From contig CM037857.1 of NCBI GenBank assembly GCA_021292105.1, positions 37,021,932 through 37,085,931 of the forward strand: a stretch of 64,000 nt of DNA, in the 5' to 3' direction. The stretch comes from Anadara kagoshimensis. Its lineage: Eukaryota; Mollusca; Bivalvia; Arcoida; Arcidae. The translations under genes and the position numbers were made by a program. Shown here piece by piece: positions 22,701-31,335 of the stretch. Positions within the stretch are counted from its first letter, which is position 1, and every line of letters starts with the position of its first letter. Under the pieces are notes generated by a model, which was not told the DNA's origin, did not search any database, and worked only from the letters and a program-made list of their open reading frames with translations.

Positions 22701-24566
22701 CAGTCAGACCTGTTACATTTAAATTGAACCTGTAATTTTCTGTAACATATCAGTCAGACCTGTTACATTTAAATTGAACCTGTAATTTTCTATAACATAT
22801 CGGTCAGACCTGTTACATTTAAATTGAACCTGTAATTTTCTATAACATATCAGTGAGACCTGTTACATTTAAATTGAACCTGTAATTTTCTATAACATAT
22901 CAGTCGGACCTGTTACATTTCAGTCACACATGTTTCAGACATGTAACTGTTTTAGTAGGAGTTATGGCCCTTTGAAATTTTCACTTTTATTATAGTTTTC
23001 CAAATTTTCCCCTTTTATCCACCCAAGACTTGAAAGCGGGTAGCGACTGTTCTTTCACCAAGCACTCGGCATTACGAAATAAAAGTCACGGTTCTTTCGG
23101 ATGGGAATCTAAAATAAACAAGGTCCCGTGTCACAGTGGGCTTGACACGATTAATGCCATCAGCGCAACACACAGGCAAAATTTCTTCACCTTCCCTAAT
23201 AGCTGGTGACGTTCAATTTAAGTGAAATATTTTTGACTGGGACCTCAAACATCATTACTCAGCTCAAGTTAGACCAAGCATCAATTTCAATCAGTTTTGA
23301 CAGAGTTATGGCCCTTTGAAATTTACATTTGTCACAGTTTTCTTTTATTTGTCGAGATATTGGATTCATATTTGTAATGCAACTTTCTATAGTTGACCTA
23401 CCAGTCAATTTTCAACTTAGCCTCATTTTCAACCAGTTTTGATACAATTATGACCATTTAAAATTTTCATGTATGTAACAGTCCAGGGATGGACATGATT
23501 CTGAATTAGCAGGATTTCTTGTTGGTTGAAATTTTGTAAAGTACAAGATGTGCAGTCAAGTAACACTCTTTTCTGATAACTTTTTTTATTTTATTCCAGG
23601 CGGCAAAACCAGATCCTAAATCCAAAACACCAGCACCTCCAAAAGCACCAAAGAGCCGTGGTCCATCTGCGACGCCAGCTGGTGACATGGCCAAGGAGCG
23701 AACAAAAACACCAACAAGTGGTCATGGTAGTCCTTATCCAGCTGATACTGATCCAGTTACAGAGAAAAAATACAGAGATAAATTATATTCTCAGGTATAG
23801 TTAAATGTTAAAGAATTTATCATTTTATATGAAAAAGTTAAAGCCTTGAATTGGTGAATTGGTTTTGCATCAAAATTTCCAAAATTTTGTTTTCAGCTAA
23901 AATGGTGTTTTTATCCTGAAAAATATATTTTTTCCAAATTTATATATTTTCCCAAATTTCAAAATTCCAAGGAAATAAATTTTCAAGAAAAAACAACTTT
24001 ATTGCATATATTAAGATTAATTAGTTAAAAATATTACATTCAAATACTGCACTTAAAAAATTTCAATATTTCAATTCTATGTACAAAATTTGACATGAAG
24101 ATAATATTGTAAACCTTTGGCAAGTATAAATTTCTGTTTATCAAATAACATTGACCTGTCCGTTTGACCTTTAATTTAAACATTTATTGTGGATCGCTTC
24201 ATGTATGTGTAGGAAACTCAGGTGTCCATTTGGTCTACTACATAATGAGTGATAATCACTTCATAGAGTAGGCATCCACTGTGTTTGTATTAACTTGAAT
24301 CCTAACACTACCATGTATTGGGTGAACCCTCCTATATGAATATTCCTAATGAAAGGTCAAGCAGATAGGTCAATGTTGTTTACCTACAGACTGTTTTTTA
24401 TTTTATTGGTTACATATTATGTACCGGTAGTTTCTTTCCCGCTTGCTAAAACTGGGCTTTTTTATAATTGCAGGCTTACTTAGTAATGAATGATACCCTT
24501 GCCAAGATGGATCGTGTTTTCAATGAAATTGTCTTAAATGAAGATCGACCACCTCTGATGCTGTAA
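613..24566 (+). CDS. MYCBPAP: MYCBP-associated protein, C-terminal ~638 residues, 15 exons
   Basis: This is a 5'-partial gene; earlier exons lie before the window. Exons: 613-817, 1262-1401, 1911-2130, 2901-2973, 3956-4143, 5352-5498, 6707-6820, 8088-8212, 9114-9223, 15937-15987, 18057-18146, 20506-20574, 22099-22196, 23600-23794 and 24474-24566. Every junction is GT/AG and the phases close without a stop, giving 1,918 nt ending in TAA. Residues ~145-260 look like an ASH/MSP-type beta-sandwich (NDGTTAVYYDWK, then PGETMKFPFVFKSPNAGVF, then SLIVTLRGIAL), as expected for MYCBPAP. Residues ~440-610 are Ser/Lys/Pro-rich and probably disordered. The human protein is ~950 aa, so about two thirds is here. 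In mammals it binds the MYC-binding protein MYCBP, is testis-enriched and has been linked to the sperm axoneme. The family call is from memory; another ASH-domain ciliary protein is the main alternative. Confidence 0.8.
1262..1401 (+). CDS. MYCBPAP: MYCBPAP exon 2 of window
   Basis: Phase 0 in, phase 2 out, donor gtaagt. It reads EFESLEVIGTAKPQQ and then an acidic stretch ending DEYDEDAG. It joins in frame to exons 1 and 3. Confidence 0.75.
1911..2130 (+). CDS. MYCBPAP: MYCBPAP exon 3 of window (start of ASH-like domain)
   Basis: Acceptor ATTATAG, donor gtaaga. It encodes 73 residues: INFAGQPARWTG, then beta strands VTSYLYIINDGTTAVYYDWK, a pattern typical of ASH/MSP domains (hydrophobic strand, N-x-G-T, aromatic strand). 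Confidence 0.8.
2901..2973 (+). CDS. MYCBPAP: MYCBPAP exon 4 of window
   Basis: Acceptor TATTTTAG, donor gtgagt, phase 0 in and phase 1 out. It encodes the loop and strand NVQRFYFNNSSG between the two larger domain exons. Confidence 0.8.
3418..3778 (+). mobile_element. Dispersed short element, family S3
   Basis: It shares with 54014-54352 (inverted) AAGTGAA, the block GTTCACCTGGTATCAGTATA, and the distal end TTGCTGATGCGACGTTAAGC. It is probably a third SINE-like family. Confidence 0.7.
3956..4143 (+). CDS. MYCBPAP: MYCBPAP exon 5 of window (end of ASH-like domain)
   Basis: Acceptor TTCACAG, donor gtatca. It encodes PGETMKFPFVFKSPNAGVF, then EQWNFETRPTL and LIVTLRGIAL, the closing strands of an ASH/MSP fold, followed by a charged helix. 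Confidence 0.82.
4735..5062 (+). mobile_element. tRNA-derived SINE, family S1
   Basis: The A-box-like GGTATCTCAGTTGCTCGC and B-box-like GGGTTCAAATCCC are followed by the same body as the copy at 25242-25553. It lies in a MYCBPAP intron. Confidence 0.85.
5352..5498 (+). CDS. MYCBPAP: MYCBPAP exon 6 of window
   Basis: Phase 0 at both ends, 49 residues. A Gln/Glu-rich helix (HKQAEQIARQILNELI) is followed by a Pro/Ser turn and LTEEEIFARNNP. Confidence 0.8.
5514..5695. mobile_element. CAGTCAAACC-family palindromic MITE
   Basis: Begins CAGTCAAACCTATATTTAAA and ends TAGGTTTGACTA; the interior has AAGTGGCCTTTGTGGGCA. Same family as 27831-27992. Lies in a MYCBPAP intron. Confidence 0.75.
6502..6675. 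repeat. 42-bp tandem repeat, 4 copies
   Basis: Four near-identical 42-bp units (starts near 6505, 6547, 6589 and 6631, containing TTATCGAGGGATTTTATAAC) end about 30 bp before the acceptor of the next MYCBPAP exon. The short open frame over them is a product of the period, not a gene. Confidence 0.95.
6707..6820 (+). CDS. MYCBPAP: MYCBPAP exon 7 of window
   Basis: Acceptor ATTTCAG, donor gtaagg, phase 0/0, 38 residues. It encodes an amphipathic acidic helix with KQLYVEIFDEEDREGKIWDL. Confidence 0.8.
8088..8212 (+). CDS. MYCBPAP: MYCBPAP exon 8 of window
   Basis: Acceptor TTTTTTTAG, donor gtatgt, phase 0 in and phase 2 out. It encodes EILQLNEDDERKENFLHQMN and FIPNKPVSKNLYKVG. Confidence 0.8.
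9114..9223 (+). CDS. MYCBPAP: MYCBPAP exon 9 of window
   Basis: Acceptor CAACAG, donor gtaagt, phase 2 in and phase 1 out. It encodes YQLLIEAVDNIVGQS and LPEKDMDDLPDDF. The very large next intron carries the 42-bp array and the transposon nest. Confidence 0.8.
9613..10520. repeat. 42-bp minisatellite, ~21.6 copies, in a MYCBPAP intron
   Basis: A unit of 42 bp containing CACGCTTCCTTGTGGCACTA and TTGTCACCAGTAC repeats with few substitutions. One rearranged copy lies at ~10321-10335 and one frame-changing copy near 10020. Because 42 is divisible by three and the unit has few stops, several long frames stay open on both strands. I do not call them genes. Confidence 0.95.
11849..12012. mobile_element. 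CAGTCAAACC-family short palindromic element, diverged copy
   Basis: AGTCAAACC, AAAGGCCACT and ACCCTTATATAAAGG match the better-preserved copy at 27831-27992. It lies inside the long inverted-arm element. Confidence 0.6.
12016..12886 (-). mobile_element. HINE/Pearl-like element, inverted diverged copy (copy A)
   Basis: Read on the minus strand it starts GGGCCTTAACGCTCACCTGA and ends near a GTCGTCCG-type tail, with the same order of conserved blocks as the copy at 49178-51377. It is nested in the inverted-arm element. I did not count its internal cores. Confidence 0.65.
12915..13197 (-). mobile_element. tRNA-Leu/Ser-like SINE (family S2)
   Basis: On the minus strand it carries an A-box-like TGGCCGAGTGGTCTAAAG and a B-box-like GCGAGTCCCAC. 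The distal end contains TTACGCCCCAGTCAAGATTC, shared with related copies elsewhere in the window. Confidence 0.6.
13287..14564 (-). mobile_element. mariner element, 1,278 bp, decayed
   Basis: Imperfect terminal inverted repeats begin TACGAAAGGAGGTCAAAATG (left) and, in reverse complement, TACGAGGGAAAGTCAGAAAG (right); TA dinucleotides occur at both ends. The length is typical of mariner (~1.3 kb). It carries a broken minus-strand transposase and lies inside the long inverted-arm element, close to its right arm. Confidence 0.85.
13401..14421 (-). pseudogene. mariner transposase, frameshifted and with stops
   Basis: Three segments in different frames make up one mariner transposase read 14421 to 13401. 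The N-terminal part (14421-13924) has paired helix-turn-helix motifs (AEVYSGSGPAYSTVAKW and IARECDVSHGSVYTVIHEHL). The middle part contains GDETWIHH, the first catalytic Asp (~13900). The C-terminal part has HDNAPVH and YGPDLAPSD, with 34 residues between the second and third Asp, i.e. the D,D34D signature. Frame breaks near 13920 and 13650-13670 and a stop after a Lys-Lys end the middle frame, so no intact enzyme is made. A SETMAR-type host fusion is not supported because no SET domain is present. Confidence 0.9.
15937..15987 (+). CDS. MYCBPAP: MYCBPAP exon 10 of window (small exon)
   Basis: A 51-nt exon. The acceptor TTACTAG at 15930-15936 was preferred over the TTTTAG at 15943 because only it keeps the frame into the next exon. 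It encodes TFRRDISSLSAVSGTDG. Donor gttagt; phase 1 at both ends. Confidence 0.55.
15988..18056. other. MYCBPAP intron, nothing definite
   Basis: AT-rich intron. A possible skipped exon at 17341-17388 (acceptor TTTTTCAG, donor gtaaga) would introduce an in-frame stop. No repeat family or RNA gene was recognised. Confidence 0.5.
18057..18146 (+). CDS. MYCBPAP: MYCBPAP exon 11 of window
   Basis: Acceptor CATAACAG, donor gtgagt, phase 1/1, 30 residues. It encodes the Ser/Arg-rich SLDGRSLYSRTSSRYDDHRS. Only the chosen phase is free of stops. Confidence 0.75.
18966..19173. mobile_element. CTGTA-tipped MITE, 208 bp
   Basis: The left tip CTGTATAAGAAGAAATATT and right tip AATATTTCCTCTTATACAG form a terminal inverted repeat flanked by TA on both sides. 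The interior (CTTCTCAGCCAAAATTAT, AAAAGTTTAGAAGATCATAA) recurs at ~55090-55287. Confidence 0.8.
19661..19698. repeat. (CT)n microsatellite
   Basis: About 19 CT dinucleotides in a MYCBPAP intron. Confidence 0.98.
20506..20574 (+). CDS. MYCBPAP: MYCBPAP exon 12 of window
   Basis: Acceptor TTCTAAG (20499-20505) was chosen because the nearby TTTAG puts a stop in frame. Donor gtaagt, phase 1/1. It encodes the Lys-rich FRHDSKGKDSKNKLDPKEKD. Confidence 0.65.
20937..21177. repeat. ~240-bp dispersed repeat, first copy
   Basis: It shares several blocks in the same order with 23894-24137, for example TTTTCAAGAAAAA, CAATATTTCAATTCTATG and AATTTGA..TGATTATAATGTAAACC. Identity is moderate and the family is unknown. 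Confidence 0.65.
22099..22196 (+). CDS. MYCBPAP: MYCBPAP exon 13 of window
   Basis: Acceptor TTCACCAG, donor gtaagg, phase 1 in and phase 0 out. It encodes a Lys/Ala/Pro-rich linker (KAKPAPDKKAPPPKDAKGG), probably disordered. Confidence 0.8.
22301..22920. repeat. 50-bp minisatellite, ~12.4 copies, in a MYCBPAP intron
   Basis: Unit of exactly 50 bp containing TGTTACATTTAAATTGAACC and TGTAATTTTCTATAACATAT, with rare substitutions. It starts ~105 bp after the donor of the preceding exon. Confidence 0.97.
23021..23271 (+). mobile_element. SINE family S1, 5'-truncated copy
   Basis: It contains AAGACTTGAAAGCGGGTAGC, AAAAGTCACGGTTCTTTCGG and ATTACTCAGCTCAA, the non-tRNA body of the SINE seen complete at 4735-5062 and 25242-25553. 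Confidence 0.8.
23600..23794 (+). CDS. MYCBPAP: MYCBPAP exon 14 of window
   Basis: Acceptor TTATTCCAG, donor gtatag, phase 0/0, 65 residues. A Pro/Lys-rich linker (SKTPAPPKAPKSRGPSATP) leads to a conserved-looking helix VTEKKYRDKLYSQ. Confidence 0.85.
23894..24137. repeat. ~240-bp dispersed repeat, second copy
   Basis: Direct-orientation partner of 20937-21177, about 3 kb away in the same gene. Confidence 0.65.
24474..24566 (+). CDS. MYCBPAP: MYCBPAP terminal coding exon
   Basis: Acceptor ATTGCAG. It encodes AYLVMNDTLAKMDRVFNEIV and ends NEDRPPLML followed by TAA. The 3' UTR follows with no further exon needed. Confidence 0.85.
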   Translation, partial: AYLVMNDTLAKMDRVFNEIVLNEDRPPLML

Positions 24567-24699
24567 CATATTAATACTGGACTTATGATTTGTTATTGTG
24601 TATGTGTATTCTGCAACCAGTCTGTGATAAAACTACAAACCTTAAGAGGAAATTTTGATAAAAATGTTAAATATTTACTAGTACAACTACAATATGACA

Positions 24700-24705
24700 A
24701 TTAAA
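24700..24705 (+). promoter_or_regulatory. Candidate poly(A) signal ATTAAA for MYCBPAP
   Basis: ATTAAA lies 134 bp after the stop codon in AT-rich sequence. It is only a plausible hexamer. Confidence 0.3.
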
Positions 24706-25241
24706 ATTTAAAAGGTGAAATGCCATTTTTTCGTCTTCAATGTTGATTATATTTAGGAGATAACTATGTTACATTTGACTGTGAAACGTAGATTTTACTG
24801 TGGTTGGGGTTTAATCAAAATCCTGTTAACAAAATCTTTGCATTAGAATATGGATTATAATGCTAATGTAATAATTAAGTTTAATTGCATTTAAATAGAA
24901 AAATGATTGTTTGTACCAATTTTAAAACATTCCAATCCATTTCTGTGATATATAATGCATATCAATAACTTGGTATTTTCAAGGTTTTTTTCAATACTTT
25001 GTTTTAATGAAGAGATTCTACATTATACATTCTTGATATATTTATTACTATTTACAACTTATTCAATACTAAAACAATTTTTATAAGAATGTTTGTAAAA
25101 AGACTCTTTAATTTACACATGAAAATCCGTCCATTAAGAAAAATCTGTACAAATTTGATTTTACTAAGGCATTATATTTATTAAAAATATTTTACTTAAA
25201 AGTTAAGTTTTTATTTTATATCTCTTATTGAAAACAAGTAT

Positions 25242-25553
25242 GTGTTGAGTTGAGTAATGGTGTTTAACGTCCCAGTCAAGAAAAGTTCACTTATATCGAG
25301 ACATTGCCAGCTATGGGCGAAGGTGCATTATACAGCAGGATTCTTTAGTGTGCCAAGCCCATGGTGCATTGAACCTCGTTTATTTTAAGTTCCCATACGA
25401 AAGAACCTTGACTTTCATTTCGTAATGCTTAGTGCTTAGTGAAAGAAAAGTCACTACCCACTTTCAAGTCTTGGGTAAGACCTGGTTGGGGTATGAACGC
25501 ACGACCTCCCACTTATGGAGCGAGCACTCTACCAACTGAGCTACCGTAGTGGT
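25242..25553 (-). mobile_element. tRNA-derived SINE, family S1, near full length
   Basis: Reverse complement begins ACTACGGTAGCTCAGTTGGT, a pol III A box (TAGCTCAGTTGGTAGAG), followed about 35 bp later by a B-box-like GCGTTCATACCCC. The body ends TGACTGGGACGTTAAACACC. Other S1 copies are at 4735-5062, 23021-23271, 25620-25913, 36947-37185, 51856-52185, 61630-61945 and the split copy near 62.4-63.6 kb. Confidence 0.85.
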
Positions 25554-25619
25554 GAAAACAAGTATGAGATATTTATGATGATTAAATAAGTACAGCGACA
25601 CTATTCAAGGTTTGATTGA

Positions 25620-25913
25620 TTGAATTGAGTTTACATCCCAGTCAGGAATATTTCAATTTATATTTGAAACATCACCCTCTATAGGTGAAATGACAAGAAA
25701 TTTTTACCTTTGCAGTGAACATAGGACAATGTGTAGGGAATGTTGTTTAACTTGCCACATGGGACATTGGGTTTTTAAGGTCTCTTCAGAATGTCTTTTG
25801 ACTTTTTTCAAATGCTGAGTGCTTGTCTTAGTCAGACCCAAGTCGGGGTTCAAATTCCAATCTTCAAATATCAAGCCAGAACTCTATCAACTTAGTTACT
25901 ACAGTGGTCCACA
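25620..25913 (-). mobile_element. SINE family S1, diverged copy
   Basis: It matches the S1 order of blocks (CATCCCAGTCAGGAATATTT, CATCACCCTCTATAGGTG, GTTCAAATTCC) with many substitutions. It sits ~70 bp from the previous copy in the same orientation. Confidence 0.65.
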
Positions 25914-27830
25914 ATTCAAGGGGCATCCAAGTTCCAGTTGGGGTGGATTCACTCACTGGTTAAAATAATTATGAGCCTCTCTCTCTTACACACACTTACC
26001 TGTATTATACACAGTGTATTGTATAGTGTTTCTAAACTTTATCATATCAAGTTGTAAGTTATGAAATGGTTGAGTGTAGAAAACCAGGCCTTGTTCAATA
26101 AACTACCAATTTCTTACAGTAGTATCTTCCCTTTGTTAAAATGAAATCTGTTCAGTGAAAGGTTTGATCTATAAATAAATATCTTGGACAATAGACCCTG
26201 GCAGGTTTAGGTTATAGACTTGAGGTAAAAATGATTGAGGCAGCAACAAATGTGCAGTTCCATACACATCACAAAAGAGAGACACATTATATTTAGTTCA
26301 GGACAAAGTAGAGAGAAAAATCACAGGTGGTCCGGGAATAAAATCTCTTGCTCCAGTTTCACAATCAATCCTTAACAAATATTTTCCTTAACTTAAATCA
26401 GGCAAATTTGAAATCTTAACAATTTTCAGGAGTTTAAGGTGTGATTTTGAAGATCACTTCAAGATGAAAACTTTAGTTTTGTAAAAAAAAATTGGTTATT
26501 TATATACATTGTAGTTCCAAAAAAGATTGTCAAAATTACTCAATTAAAATTAAGAAAAATCTTGGGTAAGAAATGATTGTGTAACTGGGTCCTGGTCGGA
26601 CATAGCTTTTCTGACCATAAAAGATTTTCCTGTTCAATTCCTTCATATTTGAAAAAAGTGAAAAAATTGATAATAAATACAATACTTTAATCGGATTTGA
26701 ATAAGGTTTTGTCTATGCACATGGAAGTTCTGAAGTATGATCCAGATTCAAAAAACTTTGTAAAATTATCTTGATTGGATTGTTCATTTAACATATATTT
26801 ACAATTGCAATATCTTCAATAAAGTATTTGACATCGACTATACTTTGCAACTTCAAAGAGACATTGCTCCACATGCTGATATGATGAAGTCAGATGTCAA
26901 ATGCTCTCGTTGACTGACAAAGGATGACCCATTTTTATGAGAAGATGCACCAACATTGTATTTCAAAATTGTTTTCAAATTAACCTGAAAATGTGAGATG
27001 GCGTTATATAGAAAATAGATTATTTTTTATAAATATTGTAAATATAAGAAAAAAGGTAATTTTCCAATGTCTTTATGAACTGCAAAGTGTAATACACTGT
27101 CTCAAATTTTCCCACAAAAGACTTTGCCTTTTATGCAATTTGAGACAGCCCATTATACTTGGCAAGTTCATAAAAACATTGGAAATTTACGTTATTTCTT
27201 AAAGAGGGATGCGATTTAATGAAATTATTGCTGAAATATGTGTACTTTGTTATTGCAAATGCACCCAAGAATACAAACAAGACAACAAAGGAAGAACCAA
27301 CCAAAAGACCAGTAATTATAAAACTCCTGACTTTGGACAGGCACTGGATAGAATGAAAATAGTGCCCAGTACTAGTGGAAGATCCTCAACTATCCCACTT
27401 ACTTTACAATCAGAGGCCAATAGTACTACTGTAAACTGCTTAATATTTTTGTTAAGGCCTCTATGTATATAAAAATATATAAGCATTTACACAGATGCTA
27501 TTAAAGGAAACAGGGTTCTATTTATACCAAACTTTGCACACAAAGCCACAAATTAATACTAAAACAAACCCATATCCCCAAAACATAAAGTTTTAAGGCA
27601 AGACAACTGCTACCAGTTTCAGTTTATTAACAGAGCTAGATATCAAGATGTTATCTTTATATATTTAATTTCTAAATAAGTAAATCTTTTAATTTTTAAA
27701 GAATTCTGCATTTAAAAGCACCACATAAAATCTAAGCTCGAAGTTCATTCTGTGACATCACAGTACTTCCACGCAGTTGCATTTTTGTAATTTTCAACCT
27801 TTTTATGCACATGTAAAACACAATGTAATA

Positions 27831-27992
27831 CAGTCAAACCTGCCTTAAAGACCACATCTCTATAAGGGCCACCTGGTTATAAAGGCCAATAGAATTGTAT
27901 CCCAATTGTTATTTATTCAAAATATTTGAACCTGTATATAAAGGCCAATTTTACAGGTTCCCTTGGGTAGCCTTTATAGACAGGTTTGACTG
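27831..27992. mobile_element. CAGTCAAACC-family palindromic MITE, best copy, 162 bp
   Basis: Ends CAGTCAAACCTGCC and GACAGGTTTGACTG are inverted repeats flanked by TA on each side. Internal blocks alternate CCTNTATAAAGGCC-like motifs. Copies: 5514, 11849, 32114, 46868 and 59050. Confidence 0.85.
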
Positions 27993-28940
27993 TAATGTCA
28001 TATAACATCACCATGGAACCATTTAAAGATTATGTAAACTTGCCTTAGCTAAATACAAACCATGTGTACATGTGGAAGCCTTCATTGTTGTATACTTATT
28101 TCAGACATTTAGGTATGTCATTTGTATTAGCCAGTAACCGTTGCCTTTTAAATGGGAAAATTTGAATACAGCAAACTGCATAATGACATGCAGGAACAGC
28201 TTTGGATCCTCATTGCAAAGATGTTATATTGTGACAACATCTAACAATTTGTGGGTAAGGACAATTAGATTTAATTTGCTAGTATATCGCTTATTTGCAA
28301 ATTATATTTGTCAAATTGGGAAATTTTGGTCATTTTCCCCAGGGAAACTACCTTTATTTGGTAGTAATTCTAGGGAAACAAAATCACTGTTAACACTCAC
28401 AGTTCTTGAAACATAACATAAATTCTAGATTTTAAAATATTTGATTAATGTAGATTAATCATGTTAATACGTTTTCAGACAACAAAATTTGTGATTCATC
28501 TGTGCATATAACAATAAAATGTTACCCGCTAATGTTATCCTAGTGCATGGGAATCACTCATTCTTAATTTAACACTGACATTGTCACCTATCATCTGATC
28601 AAATTACAGGAAAATTAACATTTGGTGTGATAAACTCAAATGACGGATCGCCGGCCATGCCCACAATCTTCTGACAAAGGTCTGGCATGCTTGATTTACA
28701 TGCAAAAAGAATGAAAGCTTGACCTGAATTGTGTTTTTTTATGACGTCACTGACACTAGTACATCATAAGTTTCCGTGACGCTGCTTTCGTACTGTGATG
28801 GCGGTCAGTGTTGGAACATAATAGGTATGGACGGCGATACGTCAATTACTACATCAAAGTTTGTTTAGATTGTTTAATCTCTGATGCAAAGTAAAACAAT
28901 ATGCAACCCAGATGTGTGTCTATGGTTTAAAACAAAACCT

Positions 28941-31249
28941 TAGTTGATGTAAAATATGCAGTGAACCAAACATGTCACATTTCACCTCTATGTTGTGAGC
29001 CAAACATGTGACATTTCATCTTCTAGTTGATGTTAAGTGAGCCTAACATGTCACATTTCATCTTCTAGTTGATGTTAAGTGAGCCAAACATGTCACATTT
29101 AATCTTCTAGTTGATGTTAAGTGAGCCAAACATGTCACATTTCACCTCTATGTTGTGAGCCAAACATGTGACATTTCATCTTCTAGTTGATGTTAAGTGA
29201 GCCTAACATGTCACATTTTGTCTTCTAGTTGATGTTAAGTGAGCCAACACGTCACATTTCATCTTCTAGTTGATGTTAAGTGAGCCAAACACGTCACATT
29301 TCATCTACTAGTTGATGTAGAATATCTAGTGAAACAGACATGTCACATTTCATCTTCTAGTTGATGTTAAGTGAGCCAAACATGCCACATTTCATCTTGT
29401 AGTTGATGTAGAATATCTAGTGAAACAGACATGTTACATTTCATCTTCTAGTTGATGTAGAATATCTAGTGAACCAAACATGTCACATTTCATCTTCTAG
29501 TTGATGTAGAATATCTAGTGAACCAAACATGTCACATTTCATCTTCTAGTTGATGTAGAATATCTAGTGAAACAGACATGTTACATTTCATCTTCTAGTT
29601 GATGTAGAATATCTAGTGAAACAGACATGTTACATTTCATCTTCTAGTTGATGTTAAGTGAGCCAAAAATGTCACATTTCATCTTCTAGTTGATGTAGAA
29701 TATCTAGTGAACCAAACATGTCACATTTCATCTTCTAGTTGATGTTAAGTGAGCCAAACATGTCACATTTCATCTTCTAGTTGATGTAGAATATCTAGTG
29801 AACCAAACATGTCACATTTCATCTTCTAGTTGATGTTAAGTGAGCCAAACATGTCACATTTCATCTTCTAGTTGATGTAGAATATCTAGTGAACCAAACA
29901 TGTCACATTTCATCTTCTAGTTGATGTAGAATATCTAGTGAACCAAACATGTCACATTTCATCTTCTAGTTGATGTAGAATATCTAGTGAACCAAACATG
30001 TCACATTTCGTCTTCTAGTTGATGTAGAATATCTAGTGAACCAAACATGTCACATTTCGTCTTCTAGTTGATGTAGAATATCTAGTGAACCAAACATGTC
30101 ACATTTCGTCTTCTAGTTGATGTAGAATATCTAGTGAACCAAACATGTCACATTTCGTCTTCTAGTTGATGTAGAATATCTAGTGAACCAAACATGTCAC
30201 ATTTCATCTTCTAGTTGATGTTAAGTGAGCCAAACATGTCACATTTCATCTTCTAGTTGATGTAGAATATCTAGTGAACCAAACATGTCACATTTCATCT
30301 TCTAGTTGATGTAGAATATCTAGTGAACCAAACATGTCACATTTCGTCTTCTAGTTGATGTAGAATATCTAGTGAACCAAACATGTCACATTTCGTCTTC
30401 TAGTTGATGTAGAATATCTAGTGAACCAAACATGTCACATTTCGTCTTCTAGTTGATGTAGAATATCTAGTGAACCAAACATGTCACATTTCGTCTTCTA
30501 GTTGATGTAGAATATCTAGTGAACCAAACATGTCACATTTCGTCTTCTAGTTGATGTAGAATATCTAGTGAACCAAACATGTCACATTTCGTCTTCTAGT
30601 TGATGTAGAATATCTAGTGAACCAAACACGTCACATTTCATCTTCTAGTTGATGTAGAATATCTAGTGAACCAAACATGTCACATTTCATCTTCTAGTTG
30701 ATGTAGAATATCTAGTGAACCAAACATGTCACATTTCATCTTCTAGTTGATGTAGAATATCTAGTGAACCAAACATGTCACATTTCATCTTCTAGTTGAT
30801 GTAGAATATCTAGTGAACCAAACATGTCACATTTCATCTTCTAGTTGATGTAGAATATCTAGTGAACCAAACATGTCACATTTCATCTTCTAGTTGATGT
30901 AGAATATCTAGTGAACCAAACACGTCACATTTCATCTTCTAGTTGATGTAGAATATCTAGTGAACCAAACATGTCACATTTCATCTTCTAGTTGATGTAG
31001 AATATCTAGTGAACCAAACATGTCACATTTCATCTTCTAGTTGATGTAGAATATCTAGTGAACCAAACATGTCACATTTCATCTTCTAGTTGATGTAGAA
31101 TATCTAGTGAACCAAACATGTCACATTTCATCTTCTAGTTGATGTAGAATATCTAGTGAACCAAACATGTCACATTTCATCTTCTAGTTGATGTAGAATA
31201 TCTAGTGAACCAAACATGTCACATTTCATCTTCTAGTTGATGTAGAATA
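28941..31249. repeat. 2.3-kb minisatellite of mixed 42- and 49-bp units overlapping the RDM1 stop codon
   Basis: About 48 units share CATGTCACATTTCATCTTCT and AGTTGATG. Long units (49 bp) add TAGAATATCTAGTGAACC; short units (42 bp) have TTAAGTGAGCC instead. Short units are common at the left end and pure 49-bp units dominate from ~30.2 kb to the right end, where variant sub-blocks (TTTCG versus TTTCA) are homogenised. The rightmost unit contains the last codons and stop of RDM1 (minus strand). Confidence 0.97.
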
Positions 31250-31335
31250 TGTAAGTTAACAGCATCTATATCCTCTTCATCATTATTATCTATGTTTATG
31301 TCATCATCTGGTGGTGTTTCATCTAACTCATTTAT
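31219..31335 (-). CDS. RDM1: RDM1 exon 6, terminal, ends in the minisatellite
   Basis: Acceptor TTTTTAG, phase 0. It encodes INELDETPPDDDINIDNNDE and DIDAVNL, then ILHQLEDEM and TGA. The final nine residues and the stop are read from the first repeat unit. Confidence 0.75.
   Translation of the reverse strand: MNELDETPPDDDINIDNNDEEDIDAVNLHILHQLEDEM

Larger units (their letters stand above)
24706..28940. other. Intergenic, no gene seen
   Basis: It holds SINE copies at 25242-25553 and 25620-25913, a palindromic repeat at ~27055-27200 and a MITE at 27831-27992. A perfect CRE-like TGACGTCA lies at ~28742-28749, with GATGGCGG about 50 bp on. The short frames show no splice-consistent coding structure. 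Confidence 0.6.

Noticed and set aside
26993-28416. Open frames of 69-91 codons
   Set aside because: They overlap a palindromic repeat or are AT-rich chance frames; no splice-consistent neighbours.
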